A stretch of 64,000 nt of DNA from PALSA-612 sp963765295 (GTDB taxonomy: Bacteria; Actinomycetota; Thermoleophilia; Gaiellales; Gaiellaceae), in assembly GCA_963765295.1 (NCBI GenBank), contig CAVXVO010000005.1:1054001-1118000 (forward strand), given 5' to 3'. The position numbers and the translations under genes were made by a program. The notes under the pieces are model-generated. The model was given only the letters and a program-made list of their open reading frames with translations, ran no database searches and was not told the origin of the DNA. Below are positions 8,969-17,102 of the stretch, in pieces (the stretch's first letter is position 1; each line of letters opens with the position of its first letter).

Positions 8969-10087
8969 CTAGCCGCCGGGTGTCTCCGCGGGAGAGTCGT
9001 CGCGGTCGAGAAGCGTCATCACCTGCTCCTTGATCCAGGCCCAGATCCCCAGGATGCCGCCCGGGTTCAGGAGCACGATGAGGAGGAAGATGACGCCGAT
9101 CATCGTCTCGAAGCGCTGCTGCGTGATGCCGACGTAGTGGACGAGCGGCAGATCGCGCGCGTAGTTCTGGAGCACGACGAACACGAATGCCCCGATCCAC
9201 GCGCCCTCGACGCTGTACAGGCTGCCGATGACGGCGATCACGAGCAGGTCGATCACCGGGGAGAGGCTGATCGTGCCGGTCGGGTCGACGTGACCGAACT
9301 GCCAGGCGTAGATGATCCCGGCGATCGAGGCGATGAAGGCGCCGAAGCCCATCGCCAGCGTGCGGTGGAGCGCGACGTTGTAGCCCAGCGAGGCCATCCG
9401 CACCGGGTCGTCGCGTGTCCCCTGCAGCGTGATCCCGAACGGCGTCCTGATGATGTAACGGATCAGGAGGTAGACGAGCACCGACGCGACCAGCGCGGTG
9501 TAGTAGATCCGGTCGGGATGCGCCACGGTGCTGCCGATGATGCTGGGCGCGGTCAGCTCGAGACCGCTGATCCCGCTGAACCCGGACAGGATCGTGACCG
9601 AGCCGAAGAACACGCTCGTGAGCACCGCGAAGGCAAGCGTGATCATCAGGAAGTAGATGCCGGCGCTCCGGCTCGCGACCGCGCCGAGGAGCAGGCCGAT
9701 GCCGGTCGTGATCGTGATCGCCAGCACGATTCCGATCCACGGGTCGTAGCCGAGATGGAGCCCCTTCACCGAGCCGGTCGTGACGGTGTTCCCGAGCACG
9801 AACGCCGAGATGCCGTAAAGCGAGACCTGGGCCAGCGAGACCATGCCGCCGTAGGCCGAGAGAAAGATCAGGCTCGCGGCGGCGATCCCGTACCAGAACA
9901 CGTTCGTCATCAGGTCGTGCGCGAAGTAGACACCCATCGACCGGTAGCCGAGCGTGACCACGATCAACGCTGCGGCCACGACGCCGTACTCGAAGAGCTG
10001 CGCAGGAGTCTTGCTGTTCCACCAGTGTCTGAAGCCCGACTCCGTCGTGGGCGGCCTGCTCGGGGCTGCGGCCGGGGAGTCGGTCAC
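8969..10087 (-). CDS. livM: branched-chain amino acid-type ABC transporter permease LivM
   Basis: A 372-residue inner-membrane permease with about nine hydrophobic segments. Typical blocks are LSAYGGMVSLAQVSLYGISAF, RSAGIYFLMITLAFA and GTRDDPVRMASLGYNV, the last being the EAA-like loop that contacts the ATPases. The GTG start overlaps the livH stop (GTGA). The C-terminus ends in an acidic cytoplasmic tail. The 112-base gap to the binding-protein gene holds only that gene's Shine-Dalgarno and no clear terminator, so transcription probably continues. Confidence 0.85.
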   Translation of the reverse strand: MTDSPAAAPSRPPTTESGFRHWWNSKTPAQLFEYGVVAAALIVVTLGYRSMGVYFAHDLMTNVFWYGIAAASLIFLSAYGGMVSLAQVSLYGISAFVLGNTVTTGSVKGLHLGYDPWIGIVLAITITTGIGLLLGAVASRSAGIYFLMITLAFAVLTSVFFGSVTILSGFSGISGLELTAPSIIGSTVAHPDRIYYTALVASVLVYLLIRYIIRTPFGITLQGTRDDPVRMASLGYNVALHRTLAMGFGAFIASIAGIIYAWQFGHVDPTGTISLSPVIDLLVIAVIGSLYSVEGAWIGAFVFVVLQNYARDLPLVHYVGITQQRFETMIGVIFLLIVLLNPGGILGIWAWIKEQVMTLLDRDDSPAETPGG

Positions 10088-11209
10088 GCGGGCCTTCCGA
10101 ACAGGCCGAGCGGGCGCAGGGCGAGCACCGCGATCAGCAGTGCGAAAGTGAAGATTGGCGAGTATTCGGTGCAGCAGTCGAGGCTCGAAGTCGGCAGGTA
10201 GGCCGCCGAGAAAGTGAAGACGAACGCGTAGAGGATGGCGCCGATGGCCGCGCCGCCGAGTGAACCCATTCCTCCGATGATCACGACGACCAGCGAGTTG
10301 AGCAGCCAGTTCCCGTCGACGCCTGGCGCGAGCGAGGAGAACGCGCCGCCCATCGAGCCGCCGAAGCCCGCGAGCGCCGGCGCCGACCACGAACGCGATC
10401 GCGAACGCGCGCTGGATGTTTATCCCGAGCGCCGAGACCATGTGCCGGTCGTCGACGCCCGCCCGGATCACCATCCCGGTCTTCGTCTTGTGCAACCACA
10501 AGTAGAGCGAGACCCCGATCACGACGGCGACGAGGAGGATGAACAGCCGGCTCCAGGCGTAGACGATGCCGCCGATGTGCGCGAAGTTGTTCGGCCCGAT
10601 GAAGGACGGCCACGCGAGGCTGTCCTGCAGCGGCCAGTACTTCAGCATCTGGTCGCCGATGATGATCGAGACCGCGATCGTGATCAGCGCCTGGCGGAGC
10701 TCCTGGCCCTGCGTCCAGCGCAGGAAGGCCTGCTGCATCACGAGCCCGACGCCGGCGATCGCGACGGCCGCGACGATCGCCGGCAGGAACCACTGCCACG
10801 CGGGCACCTCCTGGAGCGCGAAGCCGCCGGCGTTCGCGAAGTACTGCTGGAGGTCGAACGCGATGTAGCCGCCGAGCAGGAACAGCGTGCCGTGGGCCAT
10901 GTTGACAGTGCGCATCAGCCCGAAGATGAGCGTGAACCCGCTCGCGACGACGAACAGGAGCGCGGCGAACGTGATCGCGTCGAGGAACGTCTTGGCGAAG
11001 TCAGTCGGGTCGTGGATCGCCGAGCCGAAGTTCGTCGTCCGCCAGCTCCCACCGCCGCTGATCGGAGCGGGCTCCGTCACGAAGAGGATGTAGATCGCCG
11101 CGACGAGAACCGCCACGATCGTCAGCGCGACCGGCACGCGACGAAGCACGTCGTACCGCGTCACGCGGCGTCCGGCCGGCTTCGGCAAGGTCGTCGGAGC
11201 GACCGTCAT
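10084..11209 (-). CDS. livH: branched-chain amino acid-type ABC transporter permease LivH, with one frame disruption
   Basis: About 374 residues after correction. An N-terminal helix (about 25-45) is followed by a roughly 60-residue extracytoplasmic stretch and the LivH core: GFTLIFGLMRTVNMAHGTLFLLGGY, TIAVSIIIGDQM, and MVIRAGVDDRHMVSALGIN (EAA loop). One extra C near 10377-10378 breaks the frame inside FVVGAALAGFGGSMGGAF; the remainder MGSLGGAAIGAIL is read in the next frame. ATG overlaps the VOC-gene stop (ATGA) and the stop overlaps livM (GTGA), supporting the corrected ends. Confidence 0.8.
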
Positions 11210-11685
11210 CTGTGAACCGCTCCGGCCGCGTACAACGTCGCCGTCGCCGACTCGCCGGTCTGCGGGACGTCGTCGTCGAGCTTCCGGATGTCCGTGACGA
11301 CCGAGCGGTCGAGCGTCGTCACGTCGGGCCAGTCGATCTCGACGAGGTTGCCTGCCGGGTCGCGGATGTACATCTGCACCCACCCCGAGGTGTGCTCGTA
11401 GATGTGCGAATACCAGGAGCCCGCGTCGAAGAGGCCGAGCTCCTTTGCCTTCGTGTACACGGCCTCGAAGTCCTCGACGTCGAGCCCGAGATGGTGGTAC
11501 GGCGGCGCCTCGGCGTCGCGGCGGAAGAGATGGAGCTGCTGGTCGCCGAGCCGCAGCCAGATCACCGGATGGCGGAACTTCGGCGCCGGTATCCGCTCCA
11601 TCCCGAAGACGTGCTCGTAGAACCGGGCCGACTCTTCGAGATCGACCGCGTGCACCGACACGTGGTTGATGCGCGTCGCTCCCAC
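11206..11685 (-). CDS. VOC-family (glyoxalase/dioxygenase fold) protein
   Basis: A 159-residue protein, first gene of the minus-strand operon. It begins ATRINHVSVHAVDLEESARFYEHVFGM, a standard vicinal-oxygen-chelate start with a metal-ligand His, and later has HHLGLDVEDFEAVY and YIRDPAGNLVEIDWPD, giving the second His and the terminal Glu. One VOC unit of about 130 residues plus a short tail implies a dimer. Possible roles are lactoylglutathione-type isomerase, epimerase or ring-cleaving dioxygenase. The GTG start lies 11 bases after a good -10 box, so the mRNA would have almost no leader. Confidence 0.8.
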   Translation of the reverse strand: MGATRINHVSVHAVDLEESARFYEHVFGMERIPAPKFRHPVIWLRLGDQQLHLFRRDAEAPPYHHLGLDVEDFEAVYTKAKELGLFDAGSWYSHIYEHTSGWVQMYIRDPAGNLVEIDWPDVTTLDRSVVTDIRKLDDDVPQTGESATATLYAAGAVHR

Positions 11686-11696
11686 CCCTGCTCGTG

Positions 11697-11725
11697 ATCT
11701 TAGGACCGCGCGCGCGATAGTGCAA
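11697..11725 (-). promoter_or_regulatory. predicted sigma-70-type promoter of the VOC/liv operon
   Basis: On the minus strand TTGCAC and TAAGAT are separated by 17 bases, close to the TTGACA/TATAAT pattern. The -10 box ends 11 bases before the GTG start, so the leader would be only a few nucleotides. It lies in the 76-base divergent region shared with the LysR gene, where that regulator would be expected to act. Confidence 0.5.
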
Positions 11726-11755
11726 CGTGGGTCGTCCCTCTACGAGCGATAGCAT
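11714..11755 (+). promoter_or_regulatory. LysR-gene start region: -10-like box plus a direct repeat GCGATAG
   Basis: TAGCAT at 11750-11755 lies six bases before the ATG of the LysR gene, with no Shine-Dalgarno, suggesting a leaderless transcript. GCGATAG occurs twice, at 11714-11720 and 11746-11752, 32 bases apart (about three helical turns). One copy lies between the -35 and -10 of the opposite promoter and the other on the LysR -10. This suits autoregulation by the LysR protein, but the site is inferred, not matched to a known operator. Confidence 0.35.
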
Positions 11756-11761
11756 CTTCCT

Positions 11762-12643
11762 ATGGATCTCAGACGCCTTTCGTCCTTCCTGGCCGTGGTC
11801 GAGGAGGGCTCCTTCACGCGCGCCGCGCGCCGCCTCGGTATCGCCCAGCCGTCGCTGTCGCAGCAGATCCGCACGCTGGAGGCGGAACTCGGCGGGCCGC
11901 TCCTCGAGCGGCTTCCGCGGGGCGTCCGGCTGACGCCCGCCGGCCGGGCGCTGCTCCCGGAGGCGCAGGCTGCCGTGCGCGCCGCCGAGCGGGCCGGCAC
12001 CGCAGCGCGCATGGCGCTCGGACTCGAGGCGGGCGAGCTCGAGGTGGCGACCCTGCTCTCGATGGCGGTCGGCATCCTCCCCGGGGCGATCGCGGCCTGG
12101 ATCGCGCGGCATCCCGGTATCGGCATCCGCATGCGCGAGTACACCCATCGCGCGGTGCTCGAGGAGGAAGTGCGCTCGGGCGTCGGCGACATCGCGCTCG
12201 GCCCGACGCCGGAGGACTGGGCCGGGCCGCTCGAGCGGCTCGGGGTGGAGGAGCTCGTCGTCGTCCTCCCCGCGTCCGACCCGCTCGCCGGTGCGCGGTC
12301 GACGCCGCTCGCGGCCCTCGCCGACCGGCAGTGGGTCCTGTTCCAGCCCGGCCACGGGCTGACCGAGGTCGTCGAGAGCGCGTGCCGCCGGGCGGGCTTC
12401 CAGCCGCGGATCGCCGTGCGGACGACGCAGGTGGAAGCGGCGACCCGCCTCGCCGCAGCCGGCCTCGGCCCGGCGATGGTGCCCGACAACGTCGTCTCGC
12501 CCGACCTCGACCCGACCGTCGTCAGGCTCGATCCGCCGGTCGTGCGCGAGCTGGCGGCGTACACGCGCGGCCAGTGGTCGCCGCTCGCGAGCGCGTTTCT
12601 CGAGGTGCTGAAGGCGGGGCACTGGGTGCGCCCGACGGCCTAA
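11762..12643 (+). CDS. LysR-family transcriptional regulator
   Basis: A 293-residue LTTR. The N-terminal winged helix-turn-helix (1-60) is MDLRRLSSFLAVVEEGSFTRAARRLGIAQPSLSQQIRTLE. The C-terminal effector domain follows from about residue 90, with VGDIALGPTPEDW and a type-2 periplasmic-binding-like layout. It is divergent from the VOC/liv operon and upstream of a LarA-like gene, so it probably controls one or both in response to the transported compound. Confidence 0.9.
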   Translation: MDLRRLSSFLAVVEEGSFTRAARRLGIAQPSLSQQIRTLEAELGGPLLERLPRGVRLTPAGRALLPEAQAAVRAAERAGTAARMALGLEAGELEVATLLSMAVGILPGAIAAWIARHPGIGIRMREYTHRAVLEEEVRSGVGDIALGPTPEDWAGPLERLGVEELVVVLPASDPLAGARSTPLAALADRQWVLFQPGHGLTEVVESACRRAGFQPRIAVRTTQVEAATRLAAAGLGPAMVPDNVVSPDLDPTVVRLDPPVVRELAAYTRGQWSPLASAFLEVLKAGHWVRPTA

Positions 12644-12683
12644 GATCTGCCTTGAGCCGTTCCGACGAGACAGGGGGAGACCG

Positions 12684-14087
12684 ATGCCGAAGCTCACGAT
12701 CCCGTACGAGTCGCTCGACCCGCTGACGATCGGAGCCGCGGACGACGAGAGCAAGATCTCTCGCGAATCGCTCGAGCTCGACGTCCCGGACGCGAACCTG
12801 CTCGCGGCGATCTACCCGGACGAGCCGGAGCCGGTCGGCAACGCGACCGAGGCGGCGCGCGCAGCCCTCGAGGCACCGTTCTCCGGGCCACGCTTCTCGG
12901 AGCTGCTGGCGTCCGCGACGAGGGTCGCGATCGTGATCGACAACCAGTTCCGGCCCACTCCCTCGTCGAAGCTCCTGCCCGCCGTGCTCGACGCCGTCGA
13001 GGCCGCGGGAAAGCCGGCCGTGCTCGCGTGCGCGAACGGCAAGGTCTTCCCGATGTCCGAGTCGGACATCGAGCAGAAGATCGGCCGCGACAACCTGGCC
13101 CGGCTCGAGCGACTGGGCATCCCCTTCCACCAGAACGAGCCCCGCAACGCCGAGGCGTACACCTACGTCGGCGTCTCCTCGCGCGGCACGCCCGTCTGGC
13201 TGTTGACGGCGGTCGCCGACTGCGATCTGAAGATCACGATCGGCCACGCACAGGCGAACCACTGGGGCGCGGGCGGCGGCGGGAAGCTGATCCTTCCCGG
13301 CGTCGTCTCCGACGAGACGGTCGAGTCGAACCACTGCGCGTTCGTCCCCTCGCCGCAGACGCACTACGGCGCCTACGCCGGGCCGATGCGCTCCGACATC
13401 GACGAGGTCGCGACGATGTGCGGCCTGCAGTGCACGATGAACGTCCTGCTCGACACGCGCGGACGTGTCGTCGACTGCATCTTCGGAGCGCACCCGTCGG
13501 CCCACCGGCGCGCGATCGAGCGCTTCAACGAGATCTACGCATACGAGCATCCCGGCGAGCAGGCGGACATCGCGATCTGCGGCGTCTTCGCACCGACCGA
13601 CCACCTGTTCTTCCACACGGGCTGGGGCTGCATGTCGGCGGACTTCGTGCTCCGCGACGGCGGCACGCTGATCTACACCTCGCCCTCGCCGGGCGTGTCC
13701 ACCGCCGTCGGCGATTTCCCGGGCCTGGCACTGATGGACCTGATGAAGCCCTACATGCCGCCGAGCCGCGAGGGCTACGAGCACGTGCTCAAGGACATCC
13801 ACGGCCGTGTGATCCAGATGTGGGCAGGCTGCATCTGGGTGCCGATCTACGAGGTGATGACGCGCAAGCACCTGAAGCTCGTGACGCTCGAGGAGAACCT
13901 GGAGATGGCCGCCGACATCGGCATCGACGCGACGACGTCGCTCGACGCGGCCTTCGCCGAGGCGATGGAGCGCCACGGCCCGGACGCGAAGGTGATCGTG
14001 CTCCCGTTCGCGCGCTACCAGCTGCCCGCGAACATGGTGCGCATGGACGCGGAGCCGCTCCGCTTCCCGCACGAGGTGCCGGCCTAG
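12684..14087 (+). CDS. LarA-like nickel-pincer racemase family protein (DUF2088)
   Basis: A 467-residue protein of the lactate racemase LarA family, which isomerises 2-hydroxy acids using a nickel-pincer cofactor bound to a lysine. The core is present: GHAQANHWGAGGGGKLILPG spans His188, His193 and Lys201, matching the LarA histidine/lysine set. The N-terminal DNQFRPTP at 86-93 corresponds to the usual D-T-R-P-T loop with a change. Shine-Dalgarno GGGGGAGA precedes ATG, and TAAGAT overlapping the LysR stop could be its -10. No larB, larC or larE cofactor genes are in view, so activity depends on genes elsewhere. The substrate is unknown. Confidence 0.8.
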   Translation: MPKLTIPYESLDPLTIGAADDESKISRESLELDVPDANLLAAIYPDEPEPVGNATEAARAALEAPFSGPRFSELLASATRVAIVIDNQFRPTPSSKLLPAVLDAVEAAGKPAVLACANGKVFPMSESDIEQKIGRDNLARLERLGIPFHQNEPRNAEAYTYVGVSSRGTPVWLLTAVADCDLKITIGHAQANHWGAGGGGKLILPGVVSDETVESNHCAFVPSPQTHYGAYAGPMRSDIDEVATMCGLQCTMNVLLDTRGRVVDCIFGAHPSAHRRAIERFNEIYAYEHPGEQADIAICGVFAPTDHLFFHTGWGCMSADFVLRDGGTLIYTSPSPGVSTAVGDFPGLALMDLMKPYMPPSREGYEHVLKDIHGRVIQMWAGCIWVPIYEVMTRKHLKLVTLEENLEMAADIGIDATTSLDAAFAEAMERHGPDAKVIVLPFARYQLPANMVRMDAEPLRFPHEVPA

Positions 14088-14189
14088 CTCCGAGCCCGGC
14101 AGCCTCGGAATCGTCACAGATCCGCCCCGAATCGGCGCGAATCGGCGCGAGACAGGTGCGCCTTTCGTGGTTACGCTCACGGCGTGGGC

Positions 14190-14210
14190 GGCGGGACGAC
14201 GCCCCGCCCT
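14190..14210 (+). terminator. possible hairpin terminator after the LarA-like gene
   Basis: GGCGGG and CCCGCC form a six-base stem with a seven-base loop, followed by only a short T-containing stretch (CTTAT). It lies in a 180-base gap that also holds a twofold tandem GAATCGGCGC near 14127-14147. Weak because there is no real T run. Confidence 0.25.
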
Positions 14211-14254
14211 TATCGGGTGGGGGACGAAACGGCCTCGTCCGGCCGAGCCGTGCC

Positions 14255-14260
14255 TACACT
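14255..14260 (+). promoter_or_regulatory. -10-like box TACACT for a leaderless GTG start
   Basis: TACACT ends seven bases before the GTG of the next gene and no Shine-Dalgarno is present. The same arrangement recurs at many first genes in this window. No convincing -35 was found. Confidence 0.4.
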
Positions 14261-14267
14261 GGGCCGC

Positions 14268-14582
14268 GTGGCGCAGCAACGCGTGCCCGGGCTCGACGCG
14301 CGGGGGATCGACACCGAGCCCACGGCCGGCGAGATCAAGGGCTCGACGACGATCGTCGAGCTCCTGCGCATGTTTCCGGGCGGTGAGGCCGGCCGGCTCA
14401 TGGCCACTCTCTCCCTTCCCTGCGCGCACTGCGGCGGGGCCTTCCACGAGCCGTTGACGCTCGCGGCCAAGCGCCACCGCCGCGATCCGCGCGCGCTGAT
14501 CGAGGCGTTCCGGGCGCTCGCGAGCGGCGGGCCGACAGAGGAGCAGGTCGCCGCCGCCAGCGCACGCGTCGCGGCGCTCTGA
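14268..14582 (+). CDS. small DUF1858-like CxxC protein
   Basis: A 104-residue protein from the GTG placed just after a TACACT box; a longer ATG start 84 bases upstream gives low-complexity sequence and is less likely. The body IKGSTTIVELLRMFPGGEAG, then the CxxC motif CAHC, then a helix around RRDPRALIEAF, resembles the DUF1858/ScdA-type redox-disulfide domain (TI..LL..yP, CxGC, tl..aa..h..d). The family is often near redox or Fe-S proteins. Function is unknown; the assignment rests on pattern resemblance only. Confidence 0.55.
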   Translation: MAQQRVPGLDARGIDTEPTAGEIKGSTTIVELLRMFPGGEAGRLMATLSLPCAHCGGAFHEPLTLAAKRHRRDPRALIEAFRALASGGPTEEQVAAASARVAAL

Positions 14583-14606
14583 CCTCCCGGCGAGCGGCAC
14601 TAGACT
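14579..14606 (+). promoter_or_regulatory. promoter CTGACC-N16-TAGACT before the split-barrel gene
   Basis: CTGACC (four of six to TTGACA) and TAGACT are 16 bases apart, and TAGACT ends nine bases before ATG. The spacing and box are nearly identical to those before the FAD-subunit gene at 48045. A near-leaderless transcript is implied. Confidence 0.5.
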
Positions 14607-14615
14607 TCGCCGGCG

Positions 14616-15041
14616 ATGGCTGCTCTGCCCGAGCGCGTGCGCACCTTGATCGACGCCGGCCCGCTCGCGCACCTCGTCACGCTCAACGCCGACGGCAGCC
14701 CGCAGGTGACGATCGTCTGGATCGGCGTCGAGGGAGACGAGATCGTCTCGGGCCATCTCTACCGGCACCGGAAGGTCCGCAACGTCGAGCGTGACCCGAC
14801 CGTCGCGCTGTCGTTCGAGGCGCCGGGCGCGAACGCGATCGGCATGCGGAACTACGTCGTCCTCTACGGCCGCGCCCGGATCACGGAGGGAGGCGCACCC
14901 GAGCTCCTGCAGCGCCTGGCCGAGGCGTACGTCGGCCCGGGCGTCGTGTTTCCGCCGATGCCCGACCCCCCGCCGGGTTACATCACGCGGATCGCCGTCG
15001 ACCGCGTCACCGGGGTCGGCCCCTGGGACGACGACGGCTAG
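14616..15041 (+). CDS. PPOX-class split-barrel oxidoreductase, probably F420- or FMN-dependent
   Basis: A 141-residue pyridoxamine-5-phosphate-oxidase-fold protein. LAHLVTLNADGSPQVTIVWI and the SGHLYRHRKVRNVERDPTVAL segment fit the actinobacterial family of F420-dependent PPOX proteins (TIGR03618 type). Such proteins reduce small substrates or bind flavin or heme. It is probably the first gene of the plus-strand unit running through the molybdenum hydroxylase, with a six-base gap to the kinase gene. Confidence 0.75.
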   Translation: MAALPERVRTLIDAGPLAHLVTLNADGSPQVTIVWIGVEGDEIVSGHLYRHRKVRNVERDPTVALSFEAPGANAIGMRNYVVLYGRARITEGGAPELLQRLAEAYVGPGVVFPPMPDPPPGYITRIAVDRVTGVGPWDDDG

Positions 15042-15047
15042 CGGCCG

Positions 15048-15884
15048 GTGAGCGCCGCGCCCGTCCGCTTCCTCGCGATCGGCGACCTGATGATCGACCT
15101 CGTGGTCGCCGGCCGCGGTCACGATGCCGTCGCGCGCTTCGGCCCGGGCGGGACGGCGGCGAACGTGGCCGTCTGGGCGGCGGCGCTCGGTGCCCGGGCG
15201 GTCGCCGTCGGGGCAGTCGGCGACGACGCCGGCAGCCGCTTCCTCCGAGCCGAGCTCGAGCGCCGCGGGATCGAGCCGCTGTTCGCCGTCGACCCGGAAG
15301 AGCGGACGGGGACGTTCGTCCTCGCCGATGGGGAGCTGCGCGTCGACCGCGGCGCCAACGCCCGGCTCGAGCCCGAGACGCTGCCGGAGCTGCCGGAGTC
15401 GGACGTGGCGCTGGTGTCCGGCTACCTCCCCGCGCGGGCGCTCGCCGCCGCCCTGGCCGGCACGCGTGCCGCGTGGGTGATGCTGGACGCTGCCGCTCTC
15501 GGCGAGCTCCCCGAGGGCGGGAACGCCGTCGTCGCGAACGAGCAGCAGGCGCGCGCGCTGACCGGCGAGGAGGCCGAGCAGGCGGCGCTCGCGCTGGGCG
15601 AGCGCTACCGGCTGGCCTGCGTCACCTGCGGCGCGCGCGGTGCAGTCGCAGTCCTCGACGGGCAGCCGGCCCGCTCGCAGCCGCCGCTGCGTGCCCTCCA
15701 AGAGGTGCCGGGGGCCGGCGACGCATTCGCAGCTGGGGTGCTCGTCGCCCTCGCCCGGGGCGGAGCGCTGGACGAGGCGCTCGCCGAGGGCTGTCGCTGC
15801 GGCTCGGAAGCCGCCCGCTTGCCCGGCTGGCCGTCGGTGACAGAATCAGCAGGGGCAGAGGGTTCTCGAAAGGAGGAGCTGTGA
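15048..15884 (+). CDS. PfkB-family carbohydrate kinase
   Basis: A 278-residue ribokinase-fold protein. The N-terminal LAIGDLMIDLVVAGRG and GPGGTAANVAVWAAALGA form the substrate-binding part. PGAGDAFAAGVL at about 221-232 holds the anion hole and catalytic Asp. Substrates of this family are sugars, nucleosides or 2-keto-3-deoxygluconate; none can be chosen. The GTG start follows the previous stop by six bases, and the stop overlaps the amine-oxidase start (GTGA). Confidence 0.8.
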   Translation: MSAAPVRFLAIGDLMIDLVVAGRGHDAVARFGPGGTAANVAVWAAALGARAVAVGAVGDDAGSRFLRAELERRGIEPLFAVDPEERTGTFVLADGELRVDRGANARLEPETLPELPESDVALVSGYLPARALAAALAGTRAAWVMLDAAALGELPEGGNAVVANEQQARALTGEEAEQAALALGERYRLACVTCGARGAVAVLDGQPARSQPPLRALQEVPGAGDAFAAGVLVALARGGALDEALAEGCRCGSEAARLPGWPSVTESAGAEGSRKEEL

Positions 15885-17098
15885 AGATCATCGTCGTCGG
15901 CGCCGGTCTCTCCGGGCTGGTCTCCGGCCTGCAGCTGCACGAGGCGGGCCACGAGGTCGTCGTCCTCGAGGCGCGCAATCGCGTCGGCGGCCGCGTCCTG
16001 ACCGTCCGTGACGGCTTCGACGACGGGCAGTACGCAGACGTCGGGGCGATGATCCTCTACGAGGGCCAGCCGAACATCCTCGGTCTCTGCGAGCGCTTCG
16101 AGCTCGAGACGACGCCTGCCGTGACGTTCGGCGCGGAGCTGCCCGCCCTGCTCTTCGGCGGCAGCCTCCTCGGCGCAGACGCGGTCGGCGCGGCCTTCCA
16201 GGAGCTCGGCGGCGCGCACGAGAAGGTTCCGCCCGTGCCGTTCGAGACGGTCGCCGCCTGGGCGCGGCGCGCGCGGCTGTCCGCGACGCCGTACGCCTTC
16301 CTCGAGGCGCTGCTTCAGATCCAGCCCTCGATCCCGCTCCGCTATGTCGACGCGCACACGCTCCACCTCGGGCCGGAGACGTTCATGCAGATCGCCGGCG
16401 GGAACGACCAGCTCCCACGGAGAATCGCGTACGAGATCGACGTTCGCCTCGACCAGCCCGTGCGGACGATCGGTTGGTCCGGCCCGGGCGTCACCGTCGA
16501 GACGGAGAGCGAGACCTTCAGCGGCGACGCCGTCGTCGTCGCCGTCCCGGGACCGCTGACGACCGAGCTCGGCTGGGATCCCCCACTCCCGCCGGAGAAG
16601 GTCGCCGCGCTCGTATCGCTGCGCTACGGCACCGGCGCCGGCGTCGGGATCCAGTACGCCGAGACCGGCACGGTCCGCGAGGCGATCAAGACCGGCGTCT
16701 TCACCGACCGGCTCCCCAACTGGTTCCTCGACGTCTCCGCCGACCAGCCCGGTCAGCCGATCGTCGTCGTGACCATCCTGAGCGCGGAGCGCCAGCCGCG
16801 AGACCTGGACGACGCCGGGATCCTCGCGGAGGCCGACCGGACGATGGAGATGGCCACGGGCAGCCCCGTCACGCGCACCTTCGGCACGATCGCGAACTGG
16901 ACCGACGACCCGTGGTCGCGATGCATCGCCCGCGCGCCGATCGGCGACCAGCGCGAGACGCTGATCCCCGCGATCAGGGCGCCGCTCGGCCGGAATGTCT
17001 TCTTCGCCGGCGAGCACACGGACGACCGGCCCGGGCCCGGCGGCATGGAGGGAGCGATCAAGTCCGCGTACCGGGTCGTCGGCGAGATCCTCGGCTAG
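15881..17098 (+). CDS. flavin-containing monoamine oxidase family protein
   Basis: A 405-residue FAD enzyme. The N-terminal Rossmann motif GAGLSGLVSG (residues 7-16) is followed by VVLEARNRVGGRV, and the C-terminal FAD-binding block is VFFAGEHTDDRPGPGGMEGAIKSA. The family oxidises amines or desaturates substrates. An excellent Shine-Dalgarno AAAGGAGG at 15869-15876 precedes the GTG, which overlaps the kinase stop. Its position before the molybdenum-hydroxylase genes suggests that an amine-bearing compound is oxidised first, which is an inference. Confidence 0.85.
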   Translation: MKIIVVGAGLSGLVSGLQLHEAGHEVVVLEARNRVGGRVLTVRDGFDDGQYADVGAMILYEGQPNILGLCERFELETTPAVTFGAELPALLFGGSLLGADAVGAAFQELGGAHEKVPPVPFETVAAWARRARLSATPYAFLEALLQIQPSIPLRYVDAHTLHLGPETFMQIAGGNDQLPRRIAYEIDVRLDQPVRTIGWSGPGVTVETESETFSGDAVVVAVPGPLTTELGWDPPLPPEKVAALVSLRYGTGAGVGIQYAETGTVREAIKTGVFTDRLPNWFLDVSADQPGQPIVVVTILSAERQPRDLDDAGILAEADRTMEMATGSPVTRTFGTIANWTDDPWSRCIARAPIGDQRETLIPAIRAPLGRNVFFAGEHTDDRPGPGGMEGAIKSAYRVVGEILG

Positions 17099-17102
17099 GT
17101 CG

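Noticed and set aside
8969..12754. Very long opposite- or same-strand frames over 1000 codons (also at 42676-46761 and 12522-15701)
   Set aside because: Arg/Pro/Ala-rich low-complexity translations in a high-GC, stop-poor genome; they cover well-conserved genes in another frame.
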